Positions 62,714-64,000 of a DNA stretch of 64,000 nucleotides are shown here, piece after piece. How positions within the stretch are numbered: the first letter of the stretch is position 1; every line of letters begins with the position of its first letter. Both the position numbers and the translations under genes were made by a program. Under the pieces are notes generated by a model. The model was not told where the DNA came from. It searched no databases and saw nothing but the letters and a program-made list of their open reading frames with translations. The stretch comes from JANWKA01 sp035533815 (GTDB lineage: Bacteria > Bacteroidota > Bacteroidia > Chitinophagales > Chitinophagaceae), in NCBI GenBank assembly GCA_035533815.1, contig DATLTB010000075.1, positions 20,899 through 84,898 on the forward strand, given 5' to 3'.

Positions 62714-62890
62714 TGGATTAAAAGGGCGATAAGATTCTGGGTTTCACCGATGGATTACCATCATTCTCCGGAACAGATTAATGGTTGTAGCATTCATTGA
62801 CAGGCTATTTAATATCATCAGCTAAGGAACCGAACACGTATATTTACCATTCCTTTTTTTCCTGGATGAAGTTAACAAAAATAGGACAGA

Positions 62891-63529
62891 ATGGCTGAAA
62901 TACACGTGTTCAGGTATAATCCCTTTGAAGAAAACACCTACCTGATTATAAACGGTAAAAGAGAGTGCATAATTATTGACCCGGGTTGTTATTTTGAAGA
63001 TGAAAGGAAAGGATTGCTGGAATTCATTGGCAATCAGGATCTGAAGCCCGTCCGCCTGATCAATACGCACTGTCACCTGGATCATATATTCGGGAATCGC
63101 CTGATCAGCCGGACTTATGGGCTGACCCCCGAATTTCACCGGCTTGAACAGCCGGTTCTGGATGGATCGGTCCAGGCAGGGGTATTGTATAATGTGCCAT
63201 TTGAACCCTCCCCGCCGCCCAAAAATTATCTGGAAGAGGGGGATAGGATAAGTCTGGGGGAGGATGTACTGGATATCCTTTTCACTCCCGGCCATTCTCC
63301 CGGCAGTATCTGCCTGTATCATGAAAAACAGCAATTCCTGATCGGCGGTGATGTGCTTTTCCACCAAAGTATCGGCAGGACCGACCTTCCTGGGGGAGAC
63401 TATGACACTTTAATCGGTTCCATCCGGGAAAAACTGCTCCCCCTGGGGGACGATATCCGGGTGTATCCCGGTCATGGGGAAATGACAACCATTGGCGAGG
63501 AACGAAGGACCAATCCATTTCTCCGCTGA
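62891..63529 (+). CDS. MBL-fold hydrolase (glyoxalase II-like)
   Basis: The 212-residue cytosolic metallo-hydrolase carries THCHLDHIFGNR (HxHxDH), the third ligand His in FTPGHSPGSICLY, the bridging Asp in LIGGDVLFHQSIGRTD and the last His in YPGHGEMTTIG. It is shorter than true glyoxalase II and lacks the C-terminal substrate helices, like the YcbL-type proteins that act on small thioesters. Divergent from the barrel-propeller gene with a 177-bp gap; convergent with the flippase gene (12-bp gap). Confidence 0.92.
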   Translation: MAEIHVFRYNPFEENTYLIINGKRECIIIDPGCYFEDERKGLLEFIGNQDLKPVRLINTHCHLDHIFGNRLISRTYGLTPEFHRLEQPVLDGSVQAGVLYNVPFEPSPPPKNYLEEGDRISLGEDVLDILFTPGHSPGSICLYHEKQQFLIGGDVLFHQSIGRTDLPGGDYDTLIGSIREKLLPLGDDIRVYPGHGEMTTIGEERRTNPFLR

Positions 63530-63541
63530 ACCGGGGCCGAA

Positions 63542-64000
63542 TCAAGGTTTACGCATGCCGAAGATCCGGGAGAAATCCAGCAGGCTCCGGATACTGAGTT
63601 TTTCTTTCCTGTACAAGATCCAGCCATAAGTGAATAACAGCAGAAAGCTGATGGCAAGGGAAACCGGATTAAGGGCATACTGGTGGCTGGCACCCAGGAT
63701 CAGCCTGTTAAAAATATAGAAGACAAAATAAAAGGCTACCGCCATCAGGATATAGGCGGATAGCGTTTTCCAGGGATAAGGCACAGGGTATATCTTTTGT
63801 CCCCAAATATAGCAGATGATCATCTGGATCCCGTAGCAGACCATGGTAGCCAGGGCTGCACCGTAATAACCCATGACCGGGATCCACCAGTAATTGAATA
63901 CAAAGGCAAGCAGGGCAGTAATGATGGTGATCACCGCTCCTGAGCGGGTCCTGTGGGTGAGTTTGAACCAGATGGTGAGATTAAAATAGATCCCCAGGAA
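63542..64000 (-). CDS. polysaccharide flippase C-terminal part (Wzx/MATE-like), 5' end missing
   Basis: The frame is open to base 64000, so the gene starts outside the window; 152 codons are present. The fragment has at least four membrane helices and the segment NYWWIPVMGYYGAALATMVC, typical of the last third of oligosaccharide flippases (Polysacc_synt/MVF fold), followed by YILMAVAFYFVFYIFN and a cytoplasmic end (LLDFSRIFGMRKP). It probably flips lipid-linked sugars for O-antigen or capsule. The substrate cannot be told. Confidence 0.85.
   Translation of the reverse strand, partial: FLGIYFNLTIWFKLTHRTRSGAVITIITALLAFVFNYWWIPVMGYYGAALATMVCYGIQMIICYIWGQKIYPVPYPWKTLSAYILMAVAFYFVFYIFNRLILGASHQYALNPVSLAISFLLLFTYGWILYRKEKLSIRSLLDFSRIFGMRKP

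Noticed and set aside
1..64000. tRNA, rRNA, CRISPR or prophage
   Set aside because: No cloverleaf-type GGTTCGAATCC arms in the gaps, no regular repeats with spacers and no phage structural genes were seen by eye; a tRNAscan/Infernal run would settle it.

Overview
The window is one contiguous piece of a Bacteroidota chromosome, probably class Bacteroidia. The evidence is a gldKLMN type IX secretion cluster at the left edge, Bacteroidota-type -7 promoter boxes (TAnnTTTG), a bat/moxR cluster, DUF5686 and TolB-propeller/outer-membrane-barrel proteins, and a birA | rsfS-ftsH arrangement typical of the phylum. Most genes are moderately GC-rich, short-spaced and ordinary core genes. No rRNA, tRNA or CRISPR array was recognised.

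Layout. 1-4.5 kb: gldK (5' cut off)-gldL-gldM-gldN. 4.6-10.3 kb: birA, divergent from rsfS-ftsH-LUD protein-lpxH-like phosphoesterase-propeller protein. 10.6-14.0 kb: a low-GC accessory patch with a large 2OG-Fe(II) oxygenase, a frameshifted outer-membrane barrel gene and a wrecked DUF433/DUF5615 toxin-antitoxin pair. 14.0-37.6 kb: housekeeping and metabolism (recO, MMPL transporter, methyltransferase, two hydrolases, SWIM-SNF2 helicase, TlpA-type thioredoxin, gatB, SDR, alaS, M23 peptidase, MerR regulator, amidohydrolase, prfA). 37.7-41.0 kb: a clearly AT-rich island of unknown small genes, gene fragments and a dead IS1595-type transposase. 41.1-51.6 kb: an active/inactive M16 peptidase pair, an opposing small-protein/cyclophilin/gcvH/vanZ operon, then moxR-DUF58-BatD-like-batA-rsgA and a gamma-carbonic anhydrase. 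51.6-64 kb: aminotransferase, envelope proteins (DUF5686, DgkA, barrels, a 1113-residue propeller-barrel), a DUF4038 glycosidase, a metallo-hydrolase and the C-terminal part of a polysaccharide flippase.

How the genes fit together. GldL/GldM form the T9SS motor and GldK/GldN its periplasmic ring. FtsH, RsfS, RsgA, RecO, PrfA, GatB and AlaS serve protein quality control, ribosome maturation, repair and translation. Many of the remaining genes act at the envelope (LpxH-like, MMPL, M23, DgkA, DUF5686, barrels, flippase), as expected of a gliding or secreting didermic cell.

The best candidates for something undescribed are: (i) a three-ORF AT-rich cassette at 39.8-40.9 kb with overlapping frames; (ii) an orphan, strong intrinsic terminator at 27.5 kb that implies an unannotated small RNA; (iii) a 15-bp perfect inverted repeat in the predicted leader of dgkA; (iv) two abutting opposing -7 boxes between moxR and a small-protein operon; and (v) a nested 20-bp hairpin between alaS and the M23 peptidase gene. 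None of these functions is proven by sequence alone.
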